64,000 nt of DNA from Lolium rigidum (lineage: Eukaryota; Streptophyta; Magnoliopsida; Poales; Poaceae): the NCBI RefSeq assembly GCF_022539505.1, contig NC_061509.1, forward strand, positions 211,878,254 through 211,942,253, given 5' to 3'. The notes beneath the pieces were generated by a model, which ran no database searches, was not told the origin of the DNA, and saw only the letters and a program-made list of their open reading frames with translations. A program made the translations under genes and the position numbers. Each line of letters starts with the position of its first letter. The stretch's first letter is position 1. Below are positions 12,104 to 23,312 of this stretch, piece by piece.

Positions 12104-14696
12104 TACACACTTTCTGCGCCTAGCTGAAAGGCGTTAAAGAAAAGCGCTTATGGGAGACAACCCATTATTTTACTTCTGCACCTTTATTTTATATTTGAGT
12201 CTTGAAAGTTTTTTACTACTGTAGCAAACTCTCCTTATCTTTATTTTAATGCATTGTTGTGCCAAGTAAAGTCTTTGATAGTAAAGCCAATACTAGATTT
12301 GGATTACTGCGCAGGAACAGATTTCTTGCTGTCACGAATTTGAGCAGTAGTCCCTGTAGAAAAATCAAAAAAAATCTGCCAATTTACGTGCGTGATCCTC
12401 AGATATGTTCGCAACTTTCATTCAATTTGGGCATTTTCATCTGAGCAAGTTTGGTGCCACTTTACAATTCGTCTTTACGAACTGTTCTGTTTTGACAGTT
12501 TCTGCCTTTTATTTCGCATTGCCTGTTTTGCTATGTTTGATGGATTTCTTTGTTCCATTAACTTTCAGTAGCTTTGTGCAATATCCAGAAGTGTTAAGAA
12601 TGATTATGTCACCTCTGAATATATGAATTATGCACTGACCCTCTAGTGAGTTTGTTTCGAGTTTGGTGTGGAGGAAGTTTTCAAGGGTCAAGAGAGGAGG
12701 ATGATACAATATGATCAAGAAGAGTGAAAAGTCAAAGCTTGGGGATGCCCCGTGGTTCATCCCTGCATATTTTAAGAAGACTCAAGCGTCTAAGCTTGGG
12801 GATGCCCAAGGCATCCCTTCTTCATCGACAACTTATCAGGTTCCTCTAGTGAAACTATATTTTTATTCCATCACATCTTATGTGCTTTACTTGGAGCGTC
12901 TGTTTGTTTTTGTTTTTGTTTGAATAAATCGGATCCTAGCATTCTTTGTTTGGGAGAAAGACACGCTCCGCTGTTTCGTATGAACACATATGTTCTTAGC
13001 TTTATCTTAATGTTCATTGCGAAGGTTGAACTACTTCATTCATTGCTATATGGTTGGAAACGAAAAATGCCGCATGTGGTAAATGGTTTAATGTCTTGAA
13101 TAATGTGATACTTGGCAATTGTTGTGATTATATAGATCTTGTTTAAGCTCTTGCATCATGTACCTTGTACTCATTAATGAATAACTACATAGAGCTTGTT
13201 AAAATTTGGTTTGCATGATTGATCTCTAGAGTCTAGATATTTCTGGTTGAGGTGTTTGAACAACAAGGAGACAATGTAAAGTCTTATAATAGTTACAATA
13301 TGTTCATATGTGAGCTTTGCTGCACCTTTTATACTTGAGTTTGCTTCAAACAACCTTGCTAGCCTAGCCTTGTATTGAGAGGAATTCCTCTCGTGCATCC
13401 AAATCCTTGAGCCAATAACCATGCCATTTGTGTCCACCATACCTACCTACCACATGGTATTTCTCCGCCATTCCAAAGTAAATTACTTGAGTGCTACCTT
13501 TAAAATTTCTATTCTTTACCTTTGCAATATATAGCTCATGGGACAAATAGCTTAAAAACTATCGTGGTGAAGAATATGTACTTTTGTGTCTTATTTCTTA
13601 ATAAGTTGCTTGTTGAGCGGTAACCATGTTTTCTGGGACGCCATCAACTCTTTTACCTTTGTTGAATATCATGTGAGTTGCTATGCATGTTCGTCTTGTC
13701 TCGAAGTAAGGGCGGTTCTCACAATCAAATGGTTTGAGTATGCATACTGTTAGAGAAGAACATTGGGCCGCTAACTAAAGCCATGATTCATGGTGGAAGT
13801 TTCAGTTTGGACAACTAATCCTCAATCTCTTATGAGAATATTAATTGTTGTTAAATGCTTATGCATTAAAGAGGAGTCCATTATCTGTTGTCTATGTTGT
13901 CCCGGTATGGATGTCTAAGTTGAGAATAATCAAAAGCGAGAAATCCAATGCGAGCTTTCTCCTTAGACCTTTGTACGAGGCGGCATAGAGGTACCCCTTT
14001 GTGACACTTGGTTGAAACATATGCTATGCAATGATAATCCGTGTTAATCCAAGCTAATTAGGACAAGGTGCGAGCACTATTAGTATACTATGCATGAGGC
14101 TTGCAACTTATAAGATGTCTTATACATAACACATATGCTTTATTACTACCATTGACAAAATTGTTTCTTGTTTTCAAAATGAAAAGCTCTAGCACAAATA
14201 TAGTACTCAATGCTTCCTCTGCGAAGGGCCTATCTTCTACTTTATTGTTGAGTCGGTTTGCCTATTCTTTCTATCTTAGAAGCAAACACTTGTATCAACT
14301 GTGTGCATTGATTCTTACATGTTTACTTATTGCACTTGTTATATTGCTTTGTGTTGACAAATATCCATGAGATATACATGTTAAAGTTGAAAGCAACCGC
14401 TGAAACTTATATCTTCCTTTGTGTTGCTTCAATGTCTTTACTTTGAATTTATTGCTTTATGAGTAACTCTTATGAAAGTCTTATTGATGCTTGTCTTGAA
14501 AGTATTATTCATGAAAAGTCTTTGCTATATGATTCATTAGTTTACTCATTATCTTCATCATTGCTTCGAATCGCTGCATTCATCTCATATGCTTTACAAT
14601 AGTATGATCAAGATTATGATAGCATGTCACTTCAGAAATTATCTTTGTTATCGTTTACCTACTCGAGGGCGAGTAGGAACTAAGCTTGGGGATGCT
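12104..14696 (+). other. Noncoding 3' domain and polypurine tract of element B
   Basis: Begins with the shared post-ORF segment (GGCGTTAAAGAAAAGCGCTT at about 12131). Polypurine-like AAGCTTGGGGATGCC copies lie at 12735-12749 and 12792-12806. The true tract TAAGCTTGGGGATGC at 14681-14695 abuts the 3' LTR. No protein was recognised. Confidence 0.75.
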
Positions 14697-16562
14697 TGAT
14701 ACGTCTCAAACGTATCTATAATTTCTTATGTTCCATGCTACTTTTATGATGATACTCACATGTTTTATACACATTATATGTCATTATTATGCATTTTCCG
14801 GCACTAACCTATTGACGAGATGCCGAAGAGCCGACTGTCGTTTTCTGCTGTTTTTGGTTTCAGACATCCTAGTAAGGAAATATTCTCGGAATTGGACGAA
14901 ATCAACGCCCAGGGGCCTATTTTTCCACGAAGCTTCCAGAAGACCGGAGGGGAGACGAAGTGGGGCCACGGGGCACCGCCACACTAGGGCGGCGCGGCCT
15001 AAGGGGGGCCCGCGCGGCCCTAGCGTGTGGGGCCCCCGTGACTCTCCCGACTCCGCCCTTCCGCCTACTTAAAGCCTTCGTCGCGAAACCCCCAGTATCG
15101 AGAGAAACGATACGGAAAACCTTCCAGAGACGCCGCCGCCGCCAATCCCATCTCGGGGGATTCAGGAGATCGCCTCCGGCACCCTGCCGGAGAGGGGAAT
15201 CATCTCCCGGAGGTCTCTTCATCGCCATGATCGCCTTCGGATCGATGTGTGAGTAGTTCACCCCCGGACTATGGGTCCATAGCAGTAGCTAGATGGTTGT
15301 CTTCTCCTAATTGTGCTATCATGTTAGATCTTGTGAGCTGCCTATCATGATCAAGATCATCTATTTGTAATGCTACATGTTGTGTTTGTTGGGATCCGAT
15401 GAATATTGAATACTATGTCAAGTTGATTATCAATCTATCATATATGTTATTTATGTTATTGCATGCTCTCCGTTGCTAGTAGAGGCTCTGGCCAAGTTGA
15501 TATTTGTGACTCCAAGAGGGAGTATTTATGCTCGATAGTGGGTTCATGCCTCCATTAAATCTGGGATAGTGACAGAAAGTTCTAAGATTGTGGATGTGCT
15601 GTTGATTACATTACGCACCATACTTAATGCAATTGTCTGTTGTTTACAACTTAATACTGGAGGGGGTTCGGATGATAACGTGAAGGTGGACTTTTTAGGC
15701 ATAGATGCATGCTGGATAGCGGTCTATGTACTTTGTCGTAATGCCCTGATTAAATCTCATAGTACTCATCATGATATATGTATGTGCATTGTTATGCCTT
15801 CTTTATTTGTCAATTGCCCAACTCGTAATTTGTTCACCCAACATCTGCTATCTTATGGGAGAGACACCACTAGTGAACTGTGGACCCCGGTCCTATTCTT
15901 TACATCTGAAATACAATCTGCTGCAATTGTTCTTTACTGTTCTTTGCAAACAACCATCATCTTCCACACTATACATCTAATCCTTTGTTTACAGCAAGCC
16001 GGTGAGATTTACAACCTCGATGTTATGTTGGGGCAAAGTTCTGTGATTGTGTTGTGCAGGTTCCACGTTGGCGCCGGAATCTCTGGTGTTGCGCCGCACT
16101 ACACTCCTCCACCAACAACCTTCAATGTGCTTCTTGGCTCCTACTACTTCGATAACCTTGGTTTCTTACTGTGGGAGAGACACCTCTAGTGAACTGTGGA
16201 CCCCGGTCCAATCTTTAATACTGAAATACAAATCTGCTGCAATACTTGTTTTACTGTTTTCTCTGCAAACAATCATCTTCCACACAATACGGTTAATCCT
16301 TTGTTACGAGCAAGCCGGTGAGATTGACAACCTCACTCGTTTCGTTGGGGCAAAGTACTTTGGTTGTGTTGTGCAGGTTCCACGTTGGCGCCGGAATCCC
16401 TGGTGTTGCGCCGCACTACATCCCGCCGCCATCAACCTTCAACGTGCTTCTTGGCTCCTACTGGTTCGATAACCTTGGTTTCTTACTGAGGAAAAACTTG
16501 CTGCTGTGCGCATCACACCTTTCTCTTGGGGTTCCCAACGGACGTGTCATCTACGCGCATCA
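14697..16562 (+). repeat. 3' LTR of element B with chimeric 316-bp block
   Basis: Starts TGATACGTCTCAAACGTATC and ends ACGCGCATCA. Bases 15856-16171 are repeated at 16172 to about 16489. The second copy is closer to the A/F/H LTR type (CACCTCTAGTGAAC, CATCCCGCCGCCATCAACC) than to the first copy, so this is not a simple tandem duplication. Confidence 0.87.
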
Positions 16563-17118
16563 TGGGCTAGCCCATCTAGATGATTGACCGGTCAAATTAA
16601 CTCCGACGGGCCGACCCGCTAGCTGAATGGGCTGACCCATTTAGGTTTGGACCAATCAAACTGAGAAATTAGTCCCGGCTCTCGTACCTAATAGACCAGC
16701 CCAGTTACATAGTTGACCGGTCAAACTAAGTCACTAGACCCGACCCGCAAACTAAATGAGTCGGCCTGCTTAAGGCGTGGCATGTCTTCTGTGGGCATAC
16801 CATCTACCACGGGTTTTCAGCCGGTTAACGGCGGCACCGAACAGCTAACGGCGGCACCGGACAGCTAACGGCGCGTCTGATATGTGGCAGTTAACATAAT
16901 GTGAGTAGTCAACGGCCTCCAAAAGTCTTTTGCACCGGCATGATTTTTCGTGACCAAAGGGCACCCAAACACGACACATCGAAAAATCCGTGGTGCATAC
17001 TTAGGTGACGCGATATGCACCATAAAATCCATATCGCAGCCTTAGGTTCATAAGCGATGAAAAACATCCCTTAGCTAACACAAATTTAATGTTGTTGATT
17101 AGAATTTTTCTTGTAGTG
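16563..17118 (-). mobile_element. Terminal fragment of a CACTA transposon
   Basis: Ends at 17118 with AATTTTTCTTGTAGTG, the reverse complement of the common grass CACTA terminus CACTACAAGAAAAATT. Subterminal repeats are visible: CAGCTAACGGCGGCACC-type units near 16830-16880 and several GACCGGTCAA units between 16585 and 16730. Its other part is separated by element B and lies outside the window. No coding sequence is seen; the strand is arbitrary. Confidence 0.75.
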
Positions 17119-17139
17119 TAAGCTTTATTTATGAAGTGT

Positions 17140-17192
17140 TCCCTCCGTCACTTATTTTTTAACGGAGATAGTATTATATAAGGGAGGGAGTA
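17140..17192. repeat. Internally deleted Stowaway-like MITE remnant
   Basis: TCCCTCCGTCACTTATTTTT and GGGAGGGAGTA resemble the two Stowaway ends (CTCCCTCCGT.../...GGGAG-TA), about 50 bp apart. Confidence 0.4.
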
Positions 17193-17204
17193 TGGGATAT
17201 TCAC

Positions 17205-17563
17205 TTTGGCTCATAGGAGCATTTGCTCCCACTATGTGAATCTACATTTTGAAGTGTCAAAAAATTCTAAAGTAAAATTTTTCATGTACATCTACACATT
17301 TTATGTTCGTGCACAAGTTTTCAAAAGAAACTAAAAAAAATTGTGGCTCCTGTAAAAAAGACAAATTTTGATGCTATAACACGACTACGTACAGGATATT
17401 TTTTTGTCTTTTTTGTACACGCCACATAAAATGTTGTTTTTCCATGAAAACTTGTGCACTAACAAAGAATGTCACGATGTACACCAAAAAATTTATGTTA
17501 GAATTTTTTGACATTTTTAAAATTATTTTGTATAATGGAAGCATTTACTCCTATGAGCCAAAA
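17205..17563. mobile_element. Foldback MITE (~360 bp)
   Basis: The left end TTTGGCTCATAGGAGCATTT pairs with the right end ...AGCATTTACTCCTATGAGCCAAA, and pairing continues inward for over 100 bp with mismatches (GTCAAAAAATTCTAA, GTGCACAAGTTTTC blocks on both arms). A clear target duplication was not found, so the superfamily is open. No coding capacity. Confidence 0.7.
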
Positions 17564-18337
17564 CGCCACCTCCAGGGAGTATCAAGAACCACATTTGCCG
17601 AATTCTCAAGAAAAGGAGAGACGCGAGATGGATGGGATTTTACAAGAAAGCACAGCGATTGAACCAAACTAAAACAGAAAACCACAACTTTTTGGACCCA
17701 ATGTGTTTTGCATTAACATGAAGATAGATTTCCCCTAGGAATACCATGTTCTTAGCTAGGAAAGGCCTAAACAGTCCATACAAATAGAAAGGGTGGCTAC
17801 AACGCACACACAACCACACCACCTTTGCGTGGTAAATAACCAAACACCAACAAAAACCGTAGACGAAGACTCGCCGCCCTTTATCTACATGGTTTCCAAA
17901 CGAAGAAGCTAGGGTGTTAAGCAAAGTCTTAAATGAGAATACTTGGATTAGGAAAATTAAGATGAAAGATGGTCTCGTGGTATCCTGTGTAAGAAAGTTC
18001 ACGGGTCTTTAGACCAAGCTAATCGAAGTGGAACTCAATATTAACCAGATGGACGAGATAACTTGAAATCTCACCAATAATGTAAGTTCTTAGGTGCCAT
18101 ATCATCCATGTTCCACCAAAAGATTTGGAAGCTATGTGCACCGGCAAAGCAAAAAATTCTTTGCGTGGCAAATCGTGATACTGTGCCATTTCGAAAAAAA
18201 AATCGTGATGCTGTGCAAAACATAGTATGAGCGACAGGCCATATCTGGGCGCAGGTTCGCCAAATTGTGGCATTTCCCCTTCTGCATAAGGGTTTTGGAG
18301 ACGACGGCTTCTTCAAGGCCGTTTCTTGGCAATTTAA
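17564..18337. other. Unassigned low-copy sequence
   Basis: No gene or repeat could be recognised. Short ORFs on both strands lack domain signatures. Confidence 0.4.
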
Positions 18338-18633
18338 GGGCTCCTTTGATTCAAAGAATTTGCATAGGAATTGTGTAGGATTTGGTTCCTATGGGAAAAT
18401 TTTCTATACATGTTGTTTGATTCATAGGAACATATCCTATAGGAAAAAATCCTATAGGAATCTTGTAGTGTAATTCCTATAGGAAAAAAGCATTAGCTCA
18501 TACCTCATGGAAAAATTCCTTTGCTACAATCAAACAAACTTCATCATCCTATAGGATTCAATTAGACATGCCATTCCAATCCTATACCTTTCCTATTCCT
18601 ATGCTTTTCCTATCCTTTAAATCAAAGGAGCCC
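18338..18633. mobile_element. Tourist/Harbinger-type MITE (296 bp, TSD TAA)
   Basis: Terminal inverted repeats GGGCTCCTTTGATTCAAAG and CTTTAAATCAAAGGAGCCC are flanked by TAA on both sides (18335-18337 and 18634-18636). The inside is rich in TCCTATAGGAA-type palindromes. The 3-bp TAA duplication fits PIF/Harbinger mobilisation. Confidence 0.85.
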
Positions 18634-20097
18634 TAAGAATTGGTTGAACTTCCATCACCTTCAGCGACGTTTGGGACGCGGAAAACTTGGTGAAAACTGA
18701 CACATCAAAGAAAGACAATGGGTACTCTATGAATCCTTGTCACTTGATCAATCTGGAAAGGAAAGAAATGCTAGAGTTTTCATGGGATAACAATCGCTCG
18801 TACCTCCTATCATCATTTCGAATATCAAGTGTGAGCGGCAAATTGGGTCACAACCGGCGCAAAAACACTTGGTAAACGTCATGGCATGAGAGTACTGCGT
18901 ATGTACCCTTTATTTTCCCTTCTGACCCTCTCATTCCGTTGGATTGTCTTAGTTAAGCTACTGCTTAATTAATACAATGAGGCAGAGCTGTTGCTTCCCG
19001 GTAGGCAAAGAATTTTGCTTATATCATATCCTTTACCATTTGTTTTTGTCGGATCCGGATCGGAGCGGATATTGACCGGTTTTGGATTCAAATGCAGATA
19101 TATCGGGCTGCGGATTCGAATTGGAAACGGGATGGAGTCGGACCGGAAACAAACATAGTTAGATATATACTATCATCGATAGATAGTTAAAGTTCTTGTA
19201 AATTTTGAGAGGGATTTAAACTTTCAGTCGTGTGCAGTTAAGAAAAAAGAGACACAATTTAAGCTAAAACTCAAGAATTAATATAATTTAAAGCTAAACA
19301 TGCTTGACAAATGAATTCGGTAACTCAATAACTACTAACCTACTAACCTTGTGAATTGGCCTTGGCTTTTAACTAAAAAAATCGGATTATCCGGTTTAAA
19401 ACCTTCAGATTATCCATATCCTCATGTTATTTGCTATACCATATCCTATACCGTATTTGAAGCACCACCTCAAAATCGGTTATCCCTGTCCGTCGGATTA
19501 ATTAAAATCATATATGGATACCTTAAAATGGATCCTATCCGTGTACACCCCTACTTCCCCGTTTCGAAGGAAACAATCCGAGCCGAACAACCTCACTGAA
19601 ATGCCGAAAGATGAAAGTTTTATTTCTATTTGCAAGGTTGGACCTTTCAAAAATCAGGGCGTGCCCAAGTCAAAAATAAATAAATCACAATGACGTTCGG
19701 AAACCGATTTCTCGGAGTATCGGAGTTCCTCTAAAAAAGGATGAACCTGAATTGCGGCCTGAACACTCGCACTAGCACCAGATATCTTCTCGGAATACCT
19801 GTCGATGTCGCTTTCATAATCACGTCAACACGCAACACCTTGGTATATATGCACAGAAGAAGCGGCACGCAAGAGTTTCGGGTCTATGCGTACTTCACTG
19901 GTGTCAGTGTGGCAAGTTGGCAAGATTTTGCTTCTGTTGCTTAGACATCGACTCTGTCCTGCCCGTCTGCTCTCGGAAATTGGCCAATCGAGGAATGTTG
20001 TTATTCCCTTTTGCTCTTCCGACTGGAGGTTTACTAGTCCTGCCTTTTTTATTCCCTTGAATGGCTGTGTTGCCCGAAAGGAGGTGCTCAAAAACAC
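18634..20097. other. Unassigned stretch with possible hAT-like end
   Basis: Around 18955-19010 (TTAATACAATGAGGCAGAG...) looks like a LINE 3' tail on the plus strand. Around 19050-19560, repeated GGAT/ATCC words end in ATCCGTGTACACCCCTAC, similar to termini of some grass hAT-like repeats; no partner end was found. The remainder is unassigned. Confidence 0.3.
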
Positions 20098-21663
20098 TTT
20101 TTTTTTCGATAAAAGATGCTTTATTACTTCAAGAAGCAATTACATCCAGCCTCTGCATAACCAGGATCCACACAGCCGTTTGTTGTCTCACGAGTCCAAA
20201 GTTACGAAAACAAAAAGGCGAAATACATATCGGAACGATGAATCATATGACGCCTAAGATGTAGGTGGAGCTACTATCCGAAGACTATGCTGCCACCCAT
20301 GTAGGGAAAAAGTATCCCTCGCCGTATCCTCCAACCGTGTACAGACCTCCGTAAATAGGTCTCGGTTCTCCACACGCTGAAGAGGTAACCACGAACGGAG
20401 AATACCTGTGCATCTGTAGATGACCTGCAACAAAGAGCAATTTTTGTCATTAAAGATCTTGTCATTTCTACATAGCCGAGAGCGCCCGGATAACTGCTAG
20501 CGCCCCCATCCTAAGAAGCATTTTAAACCTTGAGTTAATACCATGAAGCCAATTGCCAAAGACATTAGCGACACTAGTCGGCGGATACAAGGTAGACGCT
20601 ACTTGGATGATTGACCATATAGATCTCGCAAACTGGCACTGGAAGAATAAATGTGTGATGGTTTCATCATGATGACAAAAGACACATCGTGTACTTCCGT
20701 GCCAATTCCGCTTAACAAGATTGTCTTTGGTGAGTATGACCCCGCGACGAAGGTACCATCCAATTTTTTTTATTTTTAATGGTATCTTCATCTTCCAATT
20801 TTTTTTATTATTATCAACTGGTAAGTCAGAAAACAGGATCACATTGTATAAAGATTTTACAGAAAAAGTACCATCTACATGGAGGTTCCATCGAAATTCA
20901 TCTGGCTCTGGCGATAACTGAATATCTCCAAGCCGCTGAATTAGACTGTTCCATGCCACAAGTCTTTGTTCTAGTAAAACCCGTCTGAATGTCACATTCG
21001 GAGGTGAAGTAGTCATTACAGTTGCAATGGTATCACCTTGTCGACGTGCAATTCTATACAAAGCGGAATATTGTTCACTTAGAGGTGCATTGTCTAGCCA
21101 AGCATCCTCCCAGAACCGTATCTGTGCTCCATTCTTAATAGAGAAAGTCCCATGTCGAAAAAACACATTTTTTGTCGCCATAAGACCAGCCCAGAAATGT
21201 GAATCCCCAGGTTTCCAAACCACTTGAGATAATGTCTTCGAGCCGATGTACATTCTCCGAAGTATAGTTTGCCAAATCCCATCCTCGGTAAGTAGCTTAA
21301 AAAGCCATTTACCCAGTAGAGCTGAATTCTTGACCTCCAGGTCGTGAACTCCAAGCCCTCCTTGATCTTTGGGACTACAAACTATACTCCATTTAACCAG
21401 TCGATATTTCTTTTTCTCGTTGTCCCCTTGCCAAAAGAACCTGGATCGATAATAATCGAGTTTATGCAGAATTCCTTTCGGTAGGATGAAGAATGATAAC
21501 ATATACAGTACCATATTAGTTAGTACTGAATTAATGAGTACCAATCTTCCACCCAGGGACAACAATTTACCTTTCCAACTACCTTTCCAACATGAGAGAA
21601 CTAGTGCATTTTGGTTACCAGAACTGGAACTGATCCTGCTGCCGTGCAACAGTGATTTTTTTT
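20098..21663 (-). mobile_element. 5'-truncated LINE (L1 type)
   Basis: On the minus strand this is the end of a LINE ORF2 followed by a 3' UTR and a poly-A tail (poly-T on plus at 20098-20107). Diverged similar sequences CCCGAAAGGAGG (about 20072) and CCCGAAAGGAAGG (about 21664) flank it and may be target-site copies. The RT core is missing, as expected from 5' truncation. Confidence 0.78.
20468..21649 (-). pseudogene. C-terminal part of LINE ORF2 with zf-RVT domain
   Basis: 393 residues. The thumb-like start (WKGKLLSLGGRLVLINSVL, MLSFFILPKGILHKLD) follows the RT palm in plant L1 ORF2. The C-terminal part has the zinc-binding RVT signature (CVFCHHDETITHLFFQC, Cys-x2-Cys...His...Cys). The endonuclease and YADD active site are absent. 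After LSAM the frame breaks; 20465-20274 on the same strand reads on in another frame. Not functional. Confidence 0.85.
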
Positions 21664-21703
21664 CCCGAAAGGAAGGCTAAGCCACTGTCGGTACTTGGAG
21701 TTC

Positions 21704-22868
21704 TGTTATCACCAGAATTTGACCAAGTCAGAGGAGGGCCGCGATCAAGATGGGCTTGAAGAAATATATATAGAAGGAATACGTGAATCGGCCTTTTATA
21801 CCAAGTTGGGCTTGTTTGCCCATGTATCTGTAACATATTAGATCGCATCTTAGTTTAGAAGTGAGAATCTTACTCGTGCACGGTTTGGTGCACGCCCACA
21901 TTAGAAAGTCCCCTGGACTATAAATATGTACCTAGGGTTTATGGAATAAACAACAACCAACGTTCAACCACAAACAAATCTCGGCGCATCGCCAACCCCT
22001 TCGTCTCGAGGGTTTCTACCGGTAAGCATCATGCTGCCTAGATCGCATCTTGCGATCTAGGCAGCACAAGCCTGCCCACGTTGTTCATGCGTTGCTCGTA
22101 TCGAAGCCTTTTGATGGCGAGCAACGTAGTTATCTTAGACATGTTAGGGTTAGCATTGTTCTTCATATTACATGCTTTCGTAGTGCAACCCTTGCATGTC
22201 TAGCCGCCCTTACACCTATCTTAGGTGTAGGGCGACACCCGCTTGATCATAGTTTAGTAGATCTGATCCGTTACGATTGCTCCTTGTTCTACAAGGATTA
22301 GTTTAATATCTGCAATAGTTAGGCCTTACAAAGGGTTGGAGGATCCAGCGGCGTGTAGGGTGGCGTTTGCTAGCCCTAGAAAGGATGTTCCGGGATCAAC
22401 CTCGTGTTGGTTTTTAGGCCCTGTCTAGGATCGGCTTACGGTCAACGTGCGCGAGCGCGAGGCCCAATCGTGAGTAGGATGATCCGATTATGCGGTGAAA
22501 ACCCCGGATCGTCGTAGATCTCATCGGCCTTACCTTGATCAAGCAGGACCACCATATATTCGGACACCTCGTCCGAATCATGCGTGGATCGGCTCTTTGA
22601 GCCGATTCACAGGATAACCTGAGAGCCGATCGAGGCTCGTATTTAACGTTTACGTGTGTGCCCCGCAGGAAACTAAGCGAGGCATCATCCACACCTTCCC
22701 GACCGGGTATAGGTCGGGTGGCACGCCCTTGCGGTTGGCATCGGCGCGTGCGACCAGGAGGCTTTGCGGGCCGTCGCTCTGAGGGACTGGGGCCAGCCGC
22801 AGCCCTAGTTGTTCCCGGCTCTACGGTGTTGCCCGTCTCTGCCCGCCAGGGGGTTTCTGACGTCAACA
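21704..22868 (+). repeat. 5' LTR of element E (1165 bp)
   Basis: Starts TGTTATCACC and ends TGACGTCAACA. TATAAATA lies at 21919. Hairpins at 22033-22064 (CTGCCTAGATCGCA arms, TCT loop) and about 22203-22237 fall downstream of the TATA box and should be in the transcript. Nearly identical to the 3' LTR apart from scattered substitutions and one-base indels. Confidence 0.88.
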
Positions 22869-22873
22869 CATTC

Positions 22874-22891
22874 TGGCACGCCCGGTGGGAC
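22874..22891 (+). promoter_or_regulatory. Primer binding site of element E
   Basis: TGGCACGCCCGGTGGGAC begins 5 bases after the 5' LTR, in the position of a minus-strand primer site. It is unlike the tRNA-Asp site of A/B/F/H, so this is a different lineage. The tRNA was not identified. Confidence 0.7.
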
Positions 22892-22909
22892 ATCGGTGGT
22901 ACAAACACG

Positions 22910-23191
22910 ATGCTCGTCCTCCCGACGGAGCCTGGTGCTCCAGGATTACACGAGGGATATTACGAAACCTTCATGGAGCGCTTCGATCTAGCGAGTCGGC
23001 CAAGATTATTCTCACCACATGGTCCGCTTGGGTTCAACGGTGATCTAACGAACAGCGGCCACGTCGGCTACAAGAATCCCAGCGGAACCGGCGTACGGGT
23101 ACAGTCCCTTGGCATAATACAAAGCCGATATCTGCAGTCACCTGACAGATTCGGCTCGGGGGAGGCATATGATCAGCAGACAGTCGCATGA
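22910..23191 (+). CDS. Short sense-strand ORF after the primer site of E
   Basis: 93 codons from ATG at 22910 (MLVLPTEPGAPGLHEGYY...), the only sizeable sense ORF near the 5' LTR. It could be the N-terminal leftover of gag, or chance. No conserved domain seen. Confidence 0.3.
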   Translation: MLVLPTEPGAPGLHEGYYETFMERFDLASRPRLFSPHGPLGFNGDLTNSGHVGYKNPSGTGVRVQSLGIIQSRYLQSPDRFGSGEAYDQQTVA

Positions 23192-23312
23192 GTAAGAAAA
23201 TGTCAGGAGCCGATGGAAAATCGGCCGGTAAAAAAAAAATTAGCAAGTACAAATGTAGCAAGTACAGAAAGACCCAGTCCACAAAAAATTAGCAAATCTG
23301 TCTCTGATGGCC

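Larger units (their letters stand above)
8753..16562 (+). mobile_element. Gypsy (Athila-type) element B, older copy
   Basis: Plus-strand relative of A: 5' LTR remnant 8753-9742, PBS 9754-9772, decayed gag-protease 9995-12103, 3' noncoding domain 12104-14696, 3' LTR 14697-16562. The first ~600 bp of the 5' LTR are separated by the D/A insertions and lie left of the window. Divergence from A, F and H and the many gag lesions make it the oldest of the four. It is inserted in a CACTA element whose end survives at 16563-17118. Confidence 0.88.

Noticed and set aside
22414..22908. 164-codon minus ORF within the E LTR
   Set aside because: Lies entirely in LTR sequence, is disrupted in the sister LTR, and no domain is visible.
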